Positions 16,319-25,436 of a stretch of DNA of 64,000 nucleotides are shown here, one piece after another. Positions within the stretch are counted from its first letter, which is position 1, and every line of letters begins with the position of its first letter. Origin of the DNA: Planktomarina temperata RCA23. GTDB lineage: Bacteria > Pseudomonadota > Alphaproteobacteria > Rhodobacterales > Rhodobacteraceae. The DNA is taken from contig NZ_CP003984.1 of the NCBI RefSeq assembly GCF_000738435.1, forward strand, positions 3,100,001 through 3,164,000. The letters are read 5' to 3'. A model generated the notes under the pieces. It worked only from the letters and a program-made list of their open reading frames with translations. It had not been told where the DNA came from and did no database searches. The position numbers were made by a program, and so were the translations under genes.

Positions 16319-17283
16319 TATAATTCCTTTCTGAGGGGCCGCGCCATGAGGGCTGCCAAAGCTTGCGACACAGTTATCGCGCCAGAACACAGGCCCGCAA
16401 CCGCTTTTGTAATCGGCATATCGATATCAAGCCGCTCCATGATCGGCAAAAGCGCCAAAGCTGTGGCCCTGCCTTCTACGGTGACCGCCTTATCAAAGGC
16501 CTGGCCCCTCCCAAGTGCGAGACCGAATTGGTAGTTTCGTGATTTTTGGGATGTGCATGTGAGACAAAGATCACCAAAGCCTGACAGACCCGCCAAAGTT
16601 TCTGGTTGCGCGCCAAGTTTCACCGCATAGCGCATGATTTCGGCCTGTCCGCGCGTGATGAGCGCCGCCCGCGCACTTTGCCCAAGCCCCGCGCCAATAG
16701 TGGCGCCACAGGCGATAGCAATGACATTTTTCAACGCCCCACCAAGCTCAGCCCCGATGGGATCACTCGAGGTATAAAGCCGCAATGTTTCTGTGGACAA
16801 AGCCGCCTGCCAGGCGCCGGCATCCTCTTGCGCCGCGGCAGCAAGGGTCAAGGCTGTTGGCAAGCCGCCCGCGATATCCGCGGCAAAGCTTGGACCCGTC
16901 AGCAAGCCTGAAGGGCCTGCCACATAAACGGATCGCAACACCGAATAACCACCCAGACCAGTCGTCAGATCCACCCCCTTGCTGCACCCAATCAACGGCT
17001 GACCGGCAAACAAAGGCACCAATTCGCTCAAGGCCGCATGGGTGGCTTGCAATGGAATGGCACTCAATATGAAGTCCGCGCCCTGTAGGGCCATTTTGGC
17101 ATCACAGGTCACCGTGATATTTTCAACCAAGGTAACATCTGGCAACCGCGGTGATTTGCGGCTCTGCGCCATCTCACGGAGCGCTGCCCCGTCGCGTCCC
17201 CATAGGCGGACGTCATGGCGATCCGACAGGGCAACCGCCAGAGCCGTACCGAAGGCGCCGGCGCCCAGAATGCACACAGTCAT
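16318..17283 (-). CDS. gpsA: NAD(P)+-dependent glycerol-3-phosphate dehydrogenase GpsA
   Basis: Protein of 321 residues with the N-terminal dinucleotide-binding glycine motif ILGAGAFGTALAV (5-17), the substrate/catalytic region GCSKGVD and the C-terminal catalytic Lys in ALKNVIAIACGATIGAGLG. It makes sn-glycerol 3-phosphate from dihydroxyacetone phosphate for membrane lipid synthesis. It overlaps yciI downstream and is divergent from hemD, only 99 bases away. In many alphaproteobacteria tsaD precedes gpsA; here it does not. Confidence 0.95.
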   Translation of the reverse strand: MTVCILGAGAFGTALAVALSDRHDVRLWGRDGAALREMAQSRKSPRLPDVTLVENITVTCDAKMALQGADFILSAIPLQATHAALSELVPLFAGQPLIGCSKGVDLTTGLGGYSVLRSVYVAGPSGLLTGPSFAADIAGGLPTALTLAAAAQEDAGAWQAALSTETLRLYTSSDPIGAELGGALKNVIAIACGATIGAGLGQSARAALITRGQAEIMRYAVKLGAQPETLAGLSGFGDLCLTCTSQKSRNYQFGLALGRGQAFDKAVTVEGRATALALLPIMERLDIDMPITKAVAGLCSGAITVSQALAALMARPLRKEL

Positions 17284-17382
17284 GACACGTCCTTTGATTT
17301 GCTCATTGCTCGGCCCCTGTTGCGCAAATTTGTCCTAAGGCCTAACATCGTTGCAGTTCCTGCTCAATCCTACGGTGGACGA

Positions 17383-18087
17383 TTGCCCAATATATTGCTC
17401 ACGCGCCCTCATACCCAAGCACGTCACTTTGCGGATGCGCTCATCGCGCAGGGTGTGCAGCCAGATCAAATCACAATTGACCCAATCATGAAGATTGCCC
17501 CGGTCGAGACAGCCTGTGACATCTCAGCCTGCACAGGGTTGATCATCACCTCGGCCAACGCGCTGTCATATTTGCCAGTGGCACTCAGAGGGTCGCGGTT
17601 GCCGTGCTATTGCGTTGGAGACTCCACCAGCCAAGCCGCGCGCGCCTTGGGGCTGAACGCATATCATTTGGCCGATACGGCCAGAGACCTCTGCGAAGCC
17701 CTACCAACAGTCTGCCAAGAGGGACCGCTGCTGCATCTACGGGGCAGCCATACAACCCTCAACATGGCGGAGCATTTTCGCAGCACCCCCTTGCCGGTTG
17801 AAAACGTGGTTGTCTATGAGCAAATCGCGCTTCCTCTACAGGCAGAAACTCATGAGGCTTTGCGTCGATCCTCACCCGTCATTTTGCCGATTTTTTCTGC
17901 CCGCAGCGCCAAACTTCTCGGGAAACTTGCGTTGGATTGGCGGCCGCATTGGGCCGTGGCTTTGAGCCCCACCATAGCCGCGCTGTGCCAAGAGGCTGGC
18001 TTTGGTCAGATCACCACAGCCGCCCAACCCAACAGACAAGCCATGGTGGCAGTCATAATACCGCTCATGGATATGAAGAGTGGTTGA
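17383..18087 (+). CDS. hemD: Uroporphyrinogen-III synthase HemD
   Basis: Protein of 234 residues. The family is poorly conserved, but LLTRPHTQARHFADAL at the N-terminus, GLIITSANALSYLP, CVGDSTSQAARALG and LHLRGSHT...VVVYEQIALPL follow the bilobed HemD plan. It closes and inverts ring D of hydroxymethylbilane to uroporphyrinogen III. TTG 17383 is taken as start (GGTGGA just upstream); the frame is open further left but without similarity and into gpsA. The downstream mitofilin-like gene and hemY are typical operon partners. Confidence 0.87.
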   Translation: MPNILLTRPHTQARHFADALIAQGVQPDQITIDPIMKIAPVETACDISACTGLIITSANALSYLPVALRGSRLPCYCVGDSTSQAARALGLNAYHLADTARDLCEALPTVCQEGPLLHLRGSHTTLNMAEHFRSTPLPVENVVVYEQIALPLQAETHEALRRSSPVILPIFSARSAKLLGKLALDWRPHWAVALSPTIAALCQEAGFGQITTAAQPNRQAMVAVIIPLMDMKSG

Positions 18088-18144
18088 GAGATTTTGCCCA
18101 GGCGGATAGGTTTGAAACAGGGCGAAATACAAAAGGTAAAAATC

Positions 18145-19260
18145 GTGTCCAATAAAGATCCTAAAGACGCAACCGAGCGGCCCATTGAGGATGCTGAACT
18201 GGTGGAGCAATCGGACCCTGGCACGGCTCCGCCAGAGGACCCCGCGGCGCGCGACACCCCCAATAGTTCGAAATTTCAGGTCATATTGCCGTTTTTAGCT
18301 GGTGGGGTTTTGGCCGGTGGGCTCGGCTTTGGCGCCGCAGTCCTGCCTGCTTATCTCAACCCCTCAGATCCTCTGGCGCCCATCGTTTCTGCGCAAGACA
18401 CTCTGGCGAAGCAGCTGGCGGAGCAAGAGACGCAGATTAAACAAATCCAAGCCAAGCCCGCACCGAAAGATCACAGCGCCACACTCATTGCCATGACCGA
18501 AGCGATTGACGCGCTGCGCCGTGACATCGACCAGCGCCAGACAAAGATTGAAACACAGCTGCAAGCGCTTACCCTTCGACTTGAGGAGGCGGAAAAGCAG
18601 CCATTGGCGCAAAGCGTCTCTCCCCAAGCGATCAAAGCCTACGAAAGCGAGCTGGCCAAATTGCGCAGCGATCTGGCGGAGGTCGTGCAATCGGCAAGCG
18701 CACAGATAGAGCAAACAAAAGCCAAAGCAGAAGAGCTGCAAATGACCACTGACGCCCGCACACGGACCGGCACCATCACTGCGGCGCTCAATGCCATCAG
18801 AGCCGCTGCCGAAAATGGCGCAGGCTATGAAGCGGCCCTCTCTGATTTGATCTCCGCGACAGAGGTTGACCTGCCCGAAGCCTTACAGGCCCATGCCAAG
18901 GATGGCGTGGCTCAACTGGGAGGCTTGCAAGATCGGTTTTCGCCCGCCGCGCGGGCCGCTTTGAAGGCGATACGTCTGGCCGAGGGGCCTCAGACGGGGG
19001 AGAACCGCCTGCTCGCCTTTTTGAAAGCCCAGTTTGGCGTCCGGTCTTTAGAGCCGCAGCCGGGCAATTCAGCAGAGGCTGTGCTGTCGCGCGCGCAAGC
19101 GGCCGTGACCAAGGGCGATCTGACTGCGGCTCTTTCAGAACTCTCTGCCCTGCCGCAACTGGGCCAAAATCACCTGCAAGATTGGATCGCCGCTGCACAA
19201 AGCCGCGTGGCTGTGCAAGCCGCACTTTCAGAATTGTCCAGCGCCCTAAGCGGCAATTGA
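18145..19260 (+). CDS. Mitofilin/Mic60-like inner-membrane protein
   Basis: Protein of 371 residues: a charged, Pro-rich cytoplasmic N-terminus (about 1-45), one transmembrane helix (ILPFLAGGVLAGGLGFGAAV), a long coiled coil (roughly 85-215, heptads with many Gln, Glu and Lys) and a helical C-terminal domain resembling the mitofilin signature (ENRLLAFLKAQFGVRSL). Alphaproteobacterial homologues next to hemD and hemY are thought to shape intracytoplasmic membranes, as Mic60 does in mitochondria; this fits a phototroph. GTG 18145 is preferred, with AAAGG upstream; an in-frame ATG at 18094 is possible. Confidence 0.8.
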   Translation: MSNKDPKDATERPIEDAELVEQSDPGTAPPEDPAARDTPNSSKFQVILPFLAGGVLAGGLGFGAAVLPAYLNPSDPLAPIVSAQDTLAKQLAEQETQIKQIQAKPAPKDHSATLIAMTEAIDALRRDIDQRQTKIETQLQALTLRLEEAEKQPLAQSVSPQAIKAYESELAKLRSDLAEVVQSASAQIEQTKAKAEELQMTTDARTRTGTITAALNAIRAAAENGAGYEAALSDLISATEVDLPEALQAHAKDGVAQLGGLQDRFSPAARAALKAIRLAEGPQTGENRLLAFLKAQFGVRSLEPQPGNSAEAVLSRAQAAVTKGDLTAALSELSALPQLGQNHLQDWIAAAQSRVAVQAALSELSSALSGN

Positions 19261-19270
19261 GGAAAATAGA

Positions 19271-20746
19271 ATGCTTTGGTCCCTCATTAAAATCCTAAGT
19301 TTCGTGGCCATGGTGATGCTCATCAGCTTTGGCGCCGGCCGCCTGATGGAGGCGCAAGGCGGCGTCATGATTCAATATGCCGGATTGGAGTTGTCCTTCG
19401 GCGCGCTGCAAGCTGCCCTATTGGTTCTGGGTTTGCTGGTAAGCTTTTGGCTTGTGCTCAAACTCTTGGGTTTGGTGGTTGCGCTTCTACGGTTTATCAA
19501 TGGCGATGAAACCGCCCTGTCGCGCTATTTCGATCGCAACCGTGAGCGCCGCGGGTTTGAAGCTCTTTCCGATGGGTTGATGGCTCTGGCCAGCGGCGAT
19601 GGTCGCGATGCAATGGCCAAGGCAAGAAAAGCCGATCGCCTGCTGAACCGCCCAGATTTGACCAATTTGATCATGGCACAGGCCGCTGTGGCCAATGGAG
19701 ATCGGCAGACCGCCAAGGCGACTTATAAGAAATTGCTAAAAGATCCCAAAACCCGTTTTGTTGGCACCTATGGCCTACTGCAACAACATTTGCAGGATGG
19801 CGACACAGAAGTGGCGCTGAAACTGGCTGAACATGCTTTTGCACTTAAGCCGCGGCATGGCGAAACACAGGATGTGTTGCTCAAACTGCAAGCGGGCCAA
19901 GAAGATTGGCGCGGGGTACGGACAACCCTGACCGCCAAGCTGAAACATGGGAGTTTACCAAAAGATGTGCACAAGCGCCGCGATGCGGTTTTTGCCCTCT
20001 CCCAGTCCCGTGATTTGCGCGCAGAGGGCAAGTTGGAAGAGGCGCAAATCTACGCGGTTGAAGCCAACCGGCTTGCACCCGGTTTGGTGCCCGGCGCCCT
20101 ACTGTCCGCCGAAGGCCATCGGGAACAAAATAATGTCAAACAGGCAAGCCGCATTCTGCGCGCGGCCTGGCAATTGGCGCCCCATCCAGACCTCGCGGCC
20201 GGTTTTGCCGCCCTCGCCCCGGATGAAGCCTCCGTGGCCCGGCTCAAACGGTTTGGACAGTTTACCAAAGGTACAGAATCTCATCCCGAAACCAAAATGC
20301 TGATGGCGGAACTTTACGTCGCAATGGCCGATTTTGATGCGGCCCGGCAGGCGCTTGGGGACCTTGCAAAGACCGATCCCACAATGCGCGCATTGACCAT
20401 TCTCGCGGCCATTGAGCGCGGCGACGGGGCCGATGATCAATCTGTGCGCCGGCTCTTGACCCAAGCCATTTCCGCCCAGCGCGACCCACAGTGGATTTGC
20501 GATAACTGCGGGCATGTGCATCACGATTGGGAGCCAGTCTGTCTCAATTGTGAAGCCATAGACAGCATCGCTTGGAAACGCCCACCAATGTCCGAGGCGG
20601 TGAGCCCAGATATGCTGCCGTTGATCGTAGGTCACATGGCGCGGTCAGATGAGGATTTCCCGCCTCTTTTAGAGCCAGAGGACTTGAGCCAAGCAGACGC
20701 AAGCGCTGTGAAAATAGCTGCCGATGATGCGCCGCTTAAAGAATAA
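19271..20746 (+). CDS. hemY: HemY N-terminal domain/tetratricopeptide membrane protein
   Basis: Protein of 491 residues with two N-terminal membrane helices (about 6-22 and 43-68), a HemY-type region (RYFDRNRERRGFEALSDGLMALASGD) and a run of helical TPR-like repeats to about 390. A short cysteine cluster near 410-430 (C-x2-C ... C-x2-C with adjacent His) may bind zinc. HemY of this type (not protoporphyrinogen oxidase) is linked to haem synthesis by gene order and its exact role is unknown. It ends with its last 11 bases overlapping the convergent ArsR-family gene. Confidence 0.88.
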   Translation: MLWSLIKILSFVAMVMLISFGAGRLMEAQGGVMIQYAGLELSFGALQAALLVLGLLVSFWLVLKLLGLVVALLRFINGDETALSRYFDRNRERRGFEALSDGLMALASGDGRDAMAKARKADRLLNRPDLTNLIMAQAAVANGDRQTAKATYKKLLKDPKTRFVGTYGLLQQHLQDGDTEVALKLAEHAFALKPRHGETQDVLLKLQAGQEDWRGVRTTLTAKLKHGSLPKDVHKRRDAVFALSQSRDLRAEGKLEEAQIYAVEANRLAPGLVPGALLSAEGHREQNNVKQASRILRAAWQLAPHPDLAAGFAALAPDEASVARLKRFGQFTKGTESHPETKMLMAELYVAMADFDAARQALGDLAKTDPTMRALTILAAIERGDGADDQSVRRLLTQAISAQRDPQWICDNCGHVHHDWEPVCLNCEAIDSIAWKRPPMSEAVSPDMLPLIVGHMARSDEDFPPLLEPEDLSQADASAVKIAADDAPLKE

Positions 20747-21065
20747 GCTCGCTGCAGTATAAGCCGTGCAAGACTTCCAACACGGCCGCCACATGCTCGC
20801 CTTTCAGGGAATAATATATGGTTTGCTTGTCGCGCCGGGTGTTCACCAACTCGGAGTCGCGCAGCTTGCGCAAATGATGCGACATGGCCGGCTGTGACAG
20901 GCTCGCATTGATCGCCAACTCCTGTACACTTTTTTCGCCGCCCAGCATGGTGCAAAGAATCCGCAGCCGCGCAGGATGCGACAACATCTCCATCAACCGC
21001 GCAGCTTCGGAGATCTGAGGCTCCAACCTCTCAAAATTTAAATTCGACACATCAATCTTTCCCAT
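20736..21065 (-). CDS. ArsR-family repressor, SqrR/BigR-like persulfide sensor
   Basis: Protein of 109 residues with the ArsR winged helix: LSHPARLRILCTML, then SVQELAINASLSQPAMSHHLRKLRD (recognition helix) and the wing RRDKQTIYYSLKG. Cys38 (RILC) and Cys104 (GLYC near the C-terminus) are 66 residues apart, the same spacing as Cys41 and Cys107 of Rhodobacter capsulatus SqrR, which form a polysulfide bridge on sulfide exposure. The metal-binding ELCV motif of ArsR/SmtB is absent. SqrR represses photosynthesis and sulfide genes in R. capsulatus; its location beside bchO suggests but does not prove a similar role. No sqr gene is in this window. Confidence 0.78.
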   Translation of the reverse strand: MGKIDVSNLNFERLEPQISEAARLMEMLSHPARLRILCTMLGGEKSVQELAINASLSQPAMSHHLRKLRDSELVNTRRDKQTIYYSLKGEHVAAVLEVLHGLYCSELIL

Positions 21066-21182
21066 AGGTGGAAGTGCTACGCAAAAAACGGCTTTTATAC
21101 AAGATATTTTAAGGTTTGGATGATAGGTGCAACTTCGGGTTGATGACGGTGGCCGGGTGAGGGTTGCCCGTCGCGGCCGACC

Positions 21183-22058
21183 TTATGTTCCAGAGGCGCA
21201 GCCCAAATCCAACATTGGCGCAATGCAAGCGGCGATGGTGGCGGCGTCCTCTTCATGCGCCAGATGCCCAAGATTGGGCAGGGCTTGGTAATCTGCATTC
21301 GGCAACAAAGCGGCCGCCCGTTGGGAGGTTGCGCAGGGCACCGCGAGATCATTGGAAGACGCAATCAGATGGGTCTCAGTTTGTAATCTCGGCAACCGCG
21401 CCAATAGCGGTTCAAGATCCCACTGCGCCATCATCTGCAAGGTGGCCCCAATATGAGAGCGGCTGCGCATCAACTCTTTGTAAAATTCTACATCCGCCGC
21501 CGTCAGAGTTGAACCGGTGCCTTTGAGAATGCGATCGACTGTTTGATCATGACCGGCAATTTTACTCAGGAGACTGCTTGAGAACGGCATGTTGGCGATG
21601 GCCTTTGCCAAAAGCGGAAATAAAACCCCCGCGACACCGCGAAAGTGATCAAGCGCAGCGTTGATCCCGATAACTTTACAGTCAAACTTCGCAAGCTCCG
21701 CAAGGCGAAGCGCAATTGCAACGCCCGCGGAATGGCCAATAATGACCTTGGGCGCGAGATCAAGCGCCGTCAAACAGCTGGTTAGGTCTTCAGCCATGTG
21801 ATCCAACCCGCAACGTTGCTGCGCACCCAGGCGGGTAAAGCCTTGACCCGGCAGATCCACCATAATCACGCGGTATCTATCCGTTAGGAAAGGCACGAGG
21901 TGTTGCCAGCTGTGGGTTGTACTGCCAGCACCATGAATCAGCAAAATCACCGGCCCAGTTCCGATATCCTGAATATGCCATAAATGCGGTTTTTGCAGCG
22001 TAAACTGCGAATACTGCGCAAAGGGCCAATATGGCTTTGCGTGCTGCCAGTTCATCAC
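21183..22058 (-). CDS. bchO: Magnesium chelatase-associated alpha/beta hydrolase BchO
   Basis: Protein of 291 residues of the alpha/beta hydrolase fold: oxyanion region LLIHGAGSTTHSW (40-51), nucleophile elbow GHSAG with Ser110, an Asp in SSNDLAVPC and a late His in LGHLAHEED. BchO is always linked to bchI/bchD and is thought to assist magnesium insertion; its reaction is unknown. Its start overlaps the stop of bchD by 4 bases. It ends the crtA-bchI-bchD-bchO transcription unit. Confidence 0.93.
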   Translation of the reverse strand: MMNWQHAKPYWPFAQYSQFTLQKPHLWHIQDIGTGPVILLIHGAGSTTHSWQHLVPFLTDRYRVIMVDLPGQGFTRLGAQQRCGLDHMAEDLTSCLTALDLAPKVIIGHSAGVAIALRLAELAKFDCKVIGINAALDHFRGVAGVLFPLLAKAIANMPFSSSLLSKIAGHDQTVDRILKGTGSTLTAADVEFYKELMRSRSHIGATLQMMAQWDLEPLLARLPRLQTETHLIASSNDLAVPCATSQRAAALLPNADYQALPNLGHLAHEEDAATIAACIAPMLDLGCASGT

Positions 22059-23707
22059 GAATGCGCCAAAGCTGAAGAGACGGCACCGGACACTGATTTT
22101 GCATCCGAGCGGGGCAAAGCAATGTAGTGTGCCCGCATTTTCCCAGCCAGGGTTTGTAGCGTTTTCTCTGGCCGGATGGTTGTATCGATAACCAAAGCCG
22201 GGATCTGCGCCTCAGCAATCTTTTGTGCCAACATCAATGCGTCCGCCGCCGCTTGCGCGCGATCATTCGATCCATCAAGCGCCACATTGGCACGCCCATC
22301 AGTTAGCAAAATCAACGTCGGCGTCAGACCATTGCGCCGTTCTTGCAATGCAAGTTGAAACGCGGCCGCAAGCCCGGCAGCTAAGGGCGTGGCTCCGCCA
22401 CCAGGCAGCGCGGCCAGCCGCTTTTTGGTTTGCACAAGTGATCTTGTTGGAGGCAGTAACGCCTCGGACCCCGTTCCACGGAACGCATAAAGCGCCACAT
22501 GATCCCGTCGAGCATAGGCCTCGCCAAGCAGCAGTTCGACCGCGCCCTTGGCCTCAGCCAAGCGAGCAACGGCAGCGGAACCTGACGCATCCACCGTGAA
22601 AATAAGCAGGCGATCTGACCCAATTTCATAGCGTTTATGACGCAAATCAGAGGCTTTGAAAATCGGTCCCACGGCCTCAGGGTTTGCGGTCTTGCGCAGA
22701 GTTTGCCAAGGAATTGCGGCCCGCAAGCTGGCCACGAGATCAACCCGGGCCCCACTGTTCTTGGGGCCCAATCTGGCCGGCAAGGGACGCCCGCGGTGAT
22801 TTCCTTTGCGGCGCGCGCCAGATCCCGAGCCAGACGCAGGCTGTTTTACCACAGTTTGCAACTGGGCCAAAACACCCGGCGGCAGGACGGCCTTGACGGC
22901 TTCGATCATTAAGTCCTTCGGCGGTATGGCTTGATTTGGGTCTTGCGGCGCCTCCGCTGGGTTTGTCTGTTCAGATGGCGCCTCCGGCTCTGGATCCTGA
23001 GGCAAGCGCGTGGCCCTATGTGGGTAAACCAGCATCACGGCCAGTTTTAAATCTTCTTCCGTCACCTCATATCGGGCGTGAAGGGCGGCATGAGCTTGCG
23101 CCGCATAGCCCAGCAAGAGCGGAGCACGCAGGCTGGAAATGCCGAGCGACGCGGCCAGGATAACAGCCTCCTCCATCACATCAGCCGGCAGAGTTACACC
23201 ACGGACCGCAGCGCGGATGTCTTCCAATGATCTGGGCAATGTCATGGGTGATAAATCTTGCAGGGCCAAATCTTCGAGGGTGACATGAAACGCCAGGCGA
23301 TCTGTCAGCGCATCCGGCAGGCCATCCCCGACCTCCACGCCTTCATCCAAGGCGAGAAGAGCATGACCACGGCCCTCCTCCAAGGCTTGGCATATTCGCG
23401 CAGAAAACTGTGGTGCGCTGCGCTCCGCCATAGGAAGTATGAACAATGACGGAGCGCAGTCAAAAATACTTTTGCGCGTCACCAATTGGCGCCCCGCCAA
23501 AGAGGCCGTTAAATCAATATCGCCGTTGAGAACCTCAACCGTCATGTGATGCTGCAACTTGACCTTGGCCAGATCGAGCGATTGAACGGCGGCAAGCATT
23601 GCGGCCTGAGCGGGGCCGGCGCGGGCACGAATAACCAAGCCCCCAAGCCTGTGGGGATCTATCGCAAGGAGCGTAATCGCCAGCTGCGCCCTCTCCCAAA
23701 GGGTCAT
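22055..23707 (-). CDS. bchD: Magnesium chelatase subunit BchD
   Basis: Protein of 550 residues. N-terminal AAA-like domain without a clear Walker A; a Pro/Glu-rich linker (about 243-270); C-terminal von Willebrand A domain with the MIDAS metal site DASGSAAVA and a following ILLTDGRAN loop. BchD forms a double-ring complex with BchI that drives ATP-dependent insertion of Mg2+ into protoporphyrin IX on BchH, the first committed step to bacteriochlorophyll. One base separates it from the bchI stop. Confidence 0.96.
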   Translation of the reverse strand: MTLWERAQLAITLLAIDPHRLGGLVIRARAGPAQAAMLAAVQSLDLAKVKLQHHMTVEVLNGDIDLTASLAGRQLVTRKSIFDCAPSLFILPMAERSAPQFSARICQALEEGRGHALLALDEGVEVGDGLPDALTDRLAFHVTLEDLALQDLSPMTLPRSLEDIRAAVRGVTLPADVMEEAVILAASLGISSLRAPLLLGYAAQAHAALHARYEVTEEDLKLAVMLVYPHRATRLPQDPEPEAPSEQTNPAEAPQDPNQAIPPKDLMIEAVKAVLPPGVLAQLQTVVKQPASGSGSGARRKGNHRGRPLPARLGPKNSGARVDLVASLRAAIPWQTLRKTANPEAVGPIFKASDLRHKRYEIGSDRLLIFTVDASGSAAVARLAEAKGAVELLLGEAYARRDHVALYAFRGTGSEALLPPTRSLVQTKKRLAALPGGGATPLAAGLAAAFQLALQERRNGLTPTLILLTDGRANVALDGSNDRAQAAADALMLAQKIAEAQIPALVIDTTIRPEKTLQTLAGKMRAHYIALPRSDAKSVSGAVSSALAHS

Positions 23708-23708
23708 A

Positions 23709-24716
23709 TCAATCGCCTAAAATTTCTGAGACGGTCCGCGCCACCCGACTGCTTGAGCCAGACTCGTCCAAAGGATCGCGGCGCAATCTATGGCGCAGGG
23801 CCAGCACGGCGGTCTTGCGGATATGCTCATCTGTGACGGCCTCATCACCTGCAAATGCAGCAAAGGCCCGCGCCGCTTTCAAAAGCGTCAATTCCCCGCG
23901 CAACCCATCCGAACCCAAGGCGATGCAAAGCTCCGCGACGCGGCGCAGGGCGCTATCGGCAGTTTGCAAATCTGCCAAAGCGGCGCGCGCAGCAACAATG
24001 CGCGCCCGCAGAGTGGCGTCTTCCGACTGCCAATGCGCAATAAAGGCCTCATGGTCATTCTCATAAGCGTCGCGGCGCTTTATGACCTCAATTCTTTCAT
24101 CAATATTTGTAGGGGACAGCACATCGACAGACAGTCCGAAGCGATCCATCAATTGCGGCCGCAATTCGCCCTCTTCGGGATTGCCAGAGCCAACCAATAC
24201 GAAACGCGCGGCATGGCGAATGGACAGACCCTCGCGTTCCACGACATTTTCACCCGATTGCGCCACATCCAGCAAAAGATCCACAATGTGATCTTCAAGT
24301 AGATTCACCTCATCTATATAAAGATACCCGCGGTTCGCCTGGGCAAATAGGCCGGGTTGAAAGGCTTTCTCACCCTTGGTTAATGCTTTTTCGATATCGA
24401 GCGCCCCGGTGACACGATCCTCCGACGCGCCCAAAGGCAGATCCACAACGGGCGTGGCAATGCTTTGCACACGCGCGTCCGATATTTCGCACCACGCGGG
24501 GCAATCTTTGATGTCCGCGCTATTCACCGGGCAGGCCTTTACAGCGAGGATTGGCGGCAACAGTCCCGCCAAAGCCCGCACCGCCGTAGATTTGCCGGTG
24601 CCACGCTCTCCAAAGACAAGAACCCCTGCGATCGATGGATCAATAGCGGTTAACACCATGGCCAGTTTCATATCATCCTGTCCAACAATGGCTGAGAAAG
24701 GAAAAGGCTGCTTCAT
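23709..24716 (-). CDS. bchI: Magnesium chelatase ATPase subunit BchI
   Basis: Protein of 335 residues, an AAA+ ATPase with Walker A FGERGTGKST (35-44), Walker B LYIDEVNLLEDH, sensor motifs (VGSGNPEEGELRPQL) and the arginine-finger helix. It hexamerises with ATP and powers Mg2+ insertion together with BchD and BchH. Start 24716 (MKQPFPFSAIVGQDDMK) is chosen as the family N-terminus; the upstream open frame lies inside crtA. The start overlaps the crtA stop (ATGA). Confidence 0.97.
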   Translation of the reverse strand: MKQPFPFSAIVGQDDMKLAMVLTAIDPSIAGVLVFGERGTGKSTAVRALAGLLPPILAVKACPVNSADIKDCPAWCEISDARVQSIATPVVDLPLGASEDRVTGALDIEKALTKGEKAFQPGLFAQANRGYLYIDEVNLLEDHIVDLLLDVAQSGENVVEREGLSIRHAARFVLVGSGNPEEGELRPQLMDRFGLSVDVLSPTNIDERIEVIKRRDAYENDHEAFIAHWQSEDATLRARIVAARAALADLQTADSALRRVAELCIALGSDGLRGELTLLKAARAFAAFAGDEAVTDEHIRKTAVLALRHRLRRDPLDESGSSSRVARTVSEILGD

Positions 24717-25417
24717 GAGATATCCAGTTTTTTTAGAGGGGAGTCGCCCTCCCAAGTGCCTGTGTCTGCGATGAGGGTAAACCGGGCGTAGAGTTCTTCT
24801 TTGAACCATCCCTCCATCCGCACGGCCTGAATGGCCCGCGCATGATGCCCTTTGCGTGCAAAATTGTTCATATGCTCCAAGCTGGGCCATATGGAGAAGG
24901 TCACCTGTTGGAACCAGGGCACTTCACCAATTCCGATCTTGAAAACAACATTGGGATCTTGGCCAATCACCTGTGAAATATTAGGGACACGGCGCCAAAA
25001 TCGGGCCAGGTTTCGCGGCCGCAGCGTGGCGCGGGTGATCACCGCAAGCGGGCCATTCTGATTTTGAGTCGTTGCGGAAAATGGAGTTTGGCCCGACCAC
25101 TGGCCCCGCGCTGTCTCCGCTTTCATAAAAACGGTCCAGTTTTCGATCGCCTGCTGACGGTAGCGTGCGAAGATAGCGCTCTGTTGCAAGCTGCGCTCCG
25201 CGGTTTGCCGATCCGGCCAAGTCGCCAGCACCGCGTAGACAGACACATTGGGTTTGGGCGTAAAGCCTTCATTGGAGCCAGATCCAAATAATTTCCAAAA
25301 TCCAATACCCGGTACGCGCGACATCTGCCCTCTGGCCAGACCCATCATAGCGAAGGCCCAAAGTCGCGAGCGAACGGACCCAAAACGAAAGAAACTAATT
25401 GTGACGATCTGCGTCAT
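24713..25417 (-). CDS. crtA: Spheroidene monooxygenase CrtA
   Basis: Protein of 234 residues with the CrtA signature layout: ITISFFRFGSVRSRLWAF-type start, MSRVPGIGFWKLFGSGSNEGF, VYAVLATWPDRQTAER and the haem-associated C-terminal stretch FWRRVPNISQVI...FSIWPSLEHMNNFARKG. CrtA introduces the C-2 keto group that converts spheroidene to spheroidenone (and hydroxyspheroidene likewise) using oxygen, fitting an aerobic phototroph. It is the first gene of crtA-bchIDO, divergent from crtI with a shared operator region. ATG 25417 is supported by the family N-terminus. Confidence 0.94.
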   Translation of the reverse strand: MTQIVTISFFRFGSVRSRLWAFAMMGLARGQMSRVPGIGFWKLFGSGSNEGFTPKPNVSVYAVLATWPDRQTAERSLQQSAIFARYRQQAIENWTVFMKAETARGQWSGQTPFSATTQNQNGPLAVITRATLRPRNLARFWRRVPNISQVIGQDPNVVFKIGIGEVPWFQQVTFSIWPSLEHMNNFARKGHHARAIQAVRMEGWFKEELYARFTLIADTGTWEGDSPLKKLDIS

Positions 25418-25436
25418 GCCCTGTGCACCTGGTAAA

